NCBI GenBank assembly: GCA_009930305.1
Contig: RZYM01000001.1
Span: forward strand, 62,001-126,000
From: Bacteroidia bacterium
GTDB lineage: Bacteria; Bacteroidota; Bacteroidia; Bacteroidales; Paludibacteraceae
Direction: 5' to 3'
DNA length: 64,000 nt
Each line of letters opens with the position of its first letter. The first letter of the stretch is position 1. The translations under genes were made by a program, and so were the position numbers. Of this stretch, positions 62,148 through 64,000 are shown one piece after another. Below the pieces are notes generated by a model that was not told where the DNA came from, did not search any database, and saw only the letters and a list, made by a program, of their open reading frames with translations.

Positions 62148-63208
62148 ATTTTTCTTCCTTTCCATTCTATTTTACCAACCATGGCAAAAATTATGCTTGC
62201 TGCTACATAAAATGGATACACCAAACTTGCAGGAATACTCCAAAGCAATAAACGCTCTTGTTTAAAGAATCTTGATGCCAAAAATAATAAAGGCAGGTCA
62301 AATATGTACTTCACAAGCCAAACTACCAATAAGCTTTTCTGACAAGGTATAAGTATTAAAGATAAAATCAACAATAGCTGAGCTGATACAACGATAGCTC
62401 CTACAAACATTATCTCCTTATCGGTATATGTCTTCGATTTTGAGACCCACCTGGCTCGCTGATTTAAAAACGCATTTAGATGATTTTTTCCTTCAATAGT
62501 TACAATAGCGTTAGTATCTCGTATATACTCTACATCACCACCATACAATTTAATTGCAGACAACAAGAACATATCATCTCCTGATGCTTGCTCATCGTGT
62601 AATTTTTTCATTACTGATTTATAAACATCAACCACAAATGCTAAATTTGCTCCGTTACACATTACCGGCCGATTAATAAATGCACTACCACCGGTTACAG
62701 CAGACAAACTTAAGAACTCCAATGCCTGTAATTGCTTATTACTATCCATCATTACCGGACCTATAAGCAAATCCGCATTAGTATGTCGATATGCGTTTAC
62801 TATACTCTCCAACCAAAATGCTCCGAAAGAGCAATCTGCATCTGTACATACAACTAAACCCTCATCTATAATAGACACCGCCTGACGTATAGCTTGTTTT
62901 TTGCCCTGATTATTAGCCTTAATTAAGATAATCTTTTGGCCATCAGCATATTTTTGCAATAGTGTATAAGTATTGTCAGTACTATTATCATCAACTAATA
63001 TGAGATTATAATCTTTAAACGATTGATTTTCAAACTGATTCATCAGATGCCCTACAGCAACTTCTTCATTACGTAAGGATACTACCACAGTAACTTTTGG
63101 ACATTCATCAATATCCAATTTATCGACTTTTCGCATAGATTTTAACCAACCATAAGCGTAAGCCGACATCAAAAAGGCATAAAAGCCAAAAACTAATATC
63201 CAAATCAT
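62144..63208 (-). CDS. Family 2 glycosyltransferase, membrane-bound
   Basis: 354 residues. N-terminal membrane helix, GT2 core with VTVVVSLRNEEVAV, VDDNSTDNTYTLL and CTDADCSF (metal-binding DxD-like Asp), and RARWVSK (the QxxRW-type motif). Two or three membrane helices at the C-terminus. It probably adds a sugar to a lipid or envelope glycan. It overlaps the LysE gene (ATGA) and the cyclase gene (ATGA), so three products are translated in step. Confidence 0.9.
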   Translation of the reverse strand: MIWILVFGFYAFLMSAYAYGWLKSMRKVDKLDIDECPKVTVVVSLRNEEVAVGHLMNQFENQSFKDYNLILVDDNSTDNTYTLLQKYADGQKIILIKANNQGKKQAIRQAVSIIDEGLVVCTDADCSFGAFWLESIVNAYRHTNADLLIGPVMMDSNKQLQALEFLSLSAVTGGSAFINRPVMCNGANLAFVVDVYKSVMKKLHDEQASGDDMFLLSAIKLYGGDVEYIRDTNAIVTIEGKNHLNAFLNQRARWVSKSKTYTDKEIMFVGAIVVSAQLLLILSLILIPCQKSLLVVWLVKYIFDLPLLFLASRFFKQERLLLWSIPASLVYPFYVAASIIFAMVGKIEWKGRKI

Positions 63209-63846
63209 AAGGTAGCTATTGAGGCCCCTGTAAGAGTAAGTATTAAGCCTCCAAGTGCAATAATAAATATCAAGGAACCGGTTATTTTATTCAAAAACCA
63301 CAAACCACGTATGTTGAATTTTTTATGAAATATGCTTGCGATAAGAGTAAGTGTAAACCACCATGAACTTGAACCTACAAAAACCGCAATCATACCGAAA
63401 ATATCTTCAGATAAACTGTCGGCGTTTGTCAGGAAGCTAAAACGTGCAAATAATCCCAGAAACAGAAAAATCATTAGGGGATTACTTAGTGTCAATAAAA
63501 AAGAGGTAACGTACTCTTGAGAATAACTCGTTTTGCACTCTTCGCTTTTCTTTAAACCGCTTGCAGGGTTCTGAAAGAAAATATATACACCGAATAGCAT
63601 TACCACTGTACTGCCAATAACCTGTATCAGAAATTCGTTTTGCTGTACAAAGTTCATCACAAATGACAATCCCAACATGGCTATAAGAGCATATATAAAA
63701 TCGGATGTAGCGGCACCTAAACCGGAGTAAAAGCCATGCCAACGACCTTTCTGTAAAGTTCGTTGAATGCATAGCAAAGCAATTGGACCTACCGGTGCAG
63801 ATGTAAATAAGCCTATTAAAAAGCCTTCGTATAAACTTTCAACCAT
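63205..63846 (-). CDS. LysE/RhtB family exporter
   Basis: 213 residues, six membrane helices. The N-terminal signature GFLIGLFTSAPVGPIALLCIQRTL is that of LysE-type amino-acid exporters. It probably pumps out an amino acid or related metabolite; the substrate is not readable. First gene of the minus-strand operon; no consensus -7 element was seen in the 154 bases to the right window edge, which otherwise hold nothing identifiable. Confidence 0.9.
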   Translation of the reverse strand: MVESLYEGFLIGLFTSAPVGPIALLCIQRTLQKGRWHGFYSGLGAATSDFIYALIAMLGLSFVMNFVQQNEFLIQVIGSTVVMLFGVYIFFQNPASGLKKSEECKTSYSQEYVTSFLLTLSNPLMIFLFLGLFARFSFLTNADSLSEDIFGMIAVFVGSSSWWFTLTLIASIFHKKFNIRGLWFLNKITGSLIFIIALGGLILTLTGASIATL

Positions 63847-64000
63847 AGTGCAAATATCTCACTTTTTTTCGGCTTTTTCATACAATCAATTAAATTATTC
63901 TCTTTATACGAACATTTTTAGTCAATTAGCGTAACATGCATTCACTACATTCACTCTATATCAATGCAAGTATAGATATTTCAAGTATTTGAATTATCTT

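Noticed and set aside
63847-64000. Possible gene or promoter at the right edge
   Set aside because: No coding frame of useful length and no match to the TAnnTTTG element in a useful position.

Overview
The window looks like a chromosome segment of a low-GC Bacteroidales bacterium (phylum Bacteroidota), probably host- or gut-associated. The evidence is a single SecD-SecF fusion, a YfhO/FtsX/DUF3098/UppP/TruB/QueA cluster, proteins with type IX secretion (T9SS) C-terminal domains, a PCMD-domain protein, promoters of the Bacteroidota type (TTTG, about 19 bases, TAnnTTTG), and arginine genes in the order argR-GNAT-argG-argC-argD-proC. I cannot name the species.

Layout. 1-10.8 kb (minus strand): the 5' part of a secreted alpha-amylase-like protein, secDF, then an operon of yfhO-like gene, ftsX, DUF3098, uppP, truB and queA. 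10.86-11.06 kb: two tRNA-Pro genes. 11.2-18.1 kb: accessory surface functions. These are small membrane proteins, a 1278-residue fibronectin-III T9SS protein followed by a 58-residue ORF, a Dabb protein, and a secreted protein whose predicted mature N-terminus is a ubiquitin-like domain. 18.2-34.9 kb: mostly housekeeping genes (aldehyde dehydrogenase, MATE pump, purT, topA, an XRE-cupin regulator with an acyl-CoA ligase, SIMPL protein, rpoN, plsC, an OmpA/PD40 protein, an HhH protein and an NSS transporter).

34.9-41.8 kb is a defence-type island. It holds a hipBA toxin-antitoxin pair flanked on both sides by matching operator pairs, followed by a DpnII-like GATC restriction-modification operon. 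That operon contains an extra three-part DGQHR protein with a PD-(D/E)XK-like N-terminus and a HEPN-like C-terminus. 41.9-45.0 kb is a self-contained operon encoding a secreted PCMD protein, a close relative of steroid 5-alpha-reductase, and a BaiCD/BaiH-like flavin enone reductase; I infer that it reduces steroids or bile acids.

45.1-58.2 kb carries arginine and proline biosynthesis: argR with ARG-box-like operators, a GNAT enzyme, argG, argC, argD, proC, a second XRE-cupin/acyl-CoA ligase pair, proB and proA. proB and proA are separated by about 3.2 kb of accessory envelope genes, including an astacin-type protease gene broken by one in-frame stop. 58.2-63.8 kb holds a cation/proton antiporter, a frameshifted tiny lipoprotein gene, and a convergent operon of a LysE exporter, a GT2 glycosyltransferase, a glutaminyl-cyclase-like lipoprotein and rnhB.

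The strongest candidates for undescribed biology are the secreted ubiquitin-like fusion, the steroid-reductase/PCMD operon, the DGQHR protein inside the DpnII-like operon, and the paired hipBA operators at both ends of that toxin-antitoxin locus. No CRISPR array, rRNA gene, insertion sequence or prophage was seen.
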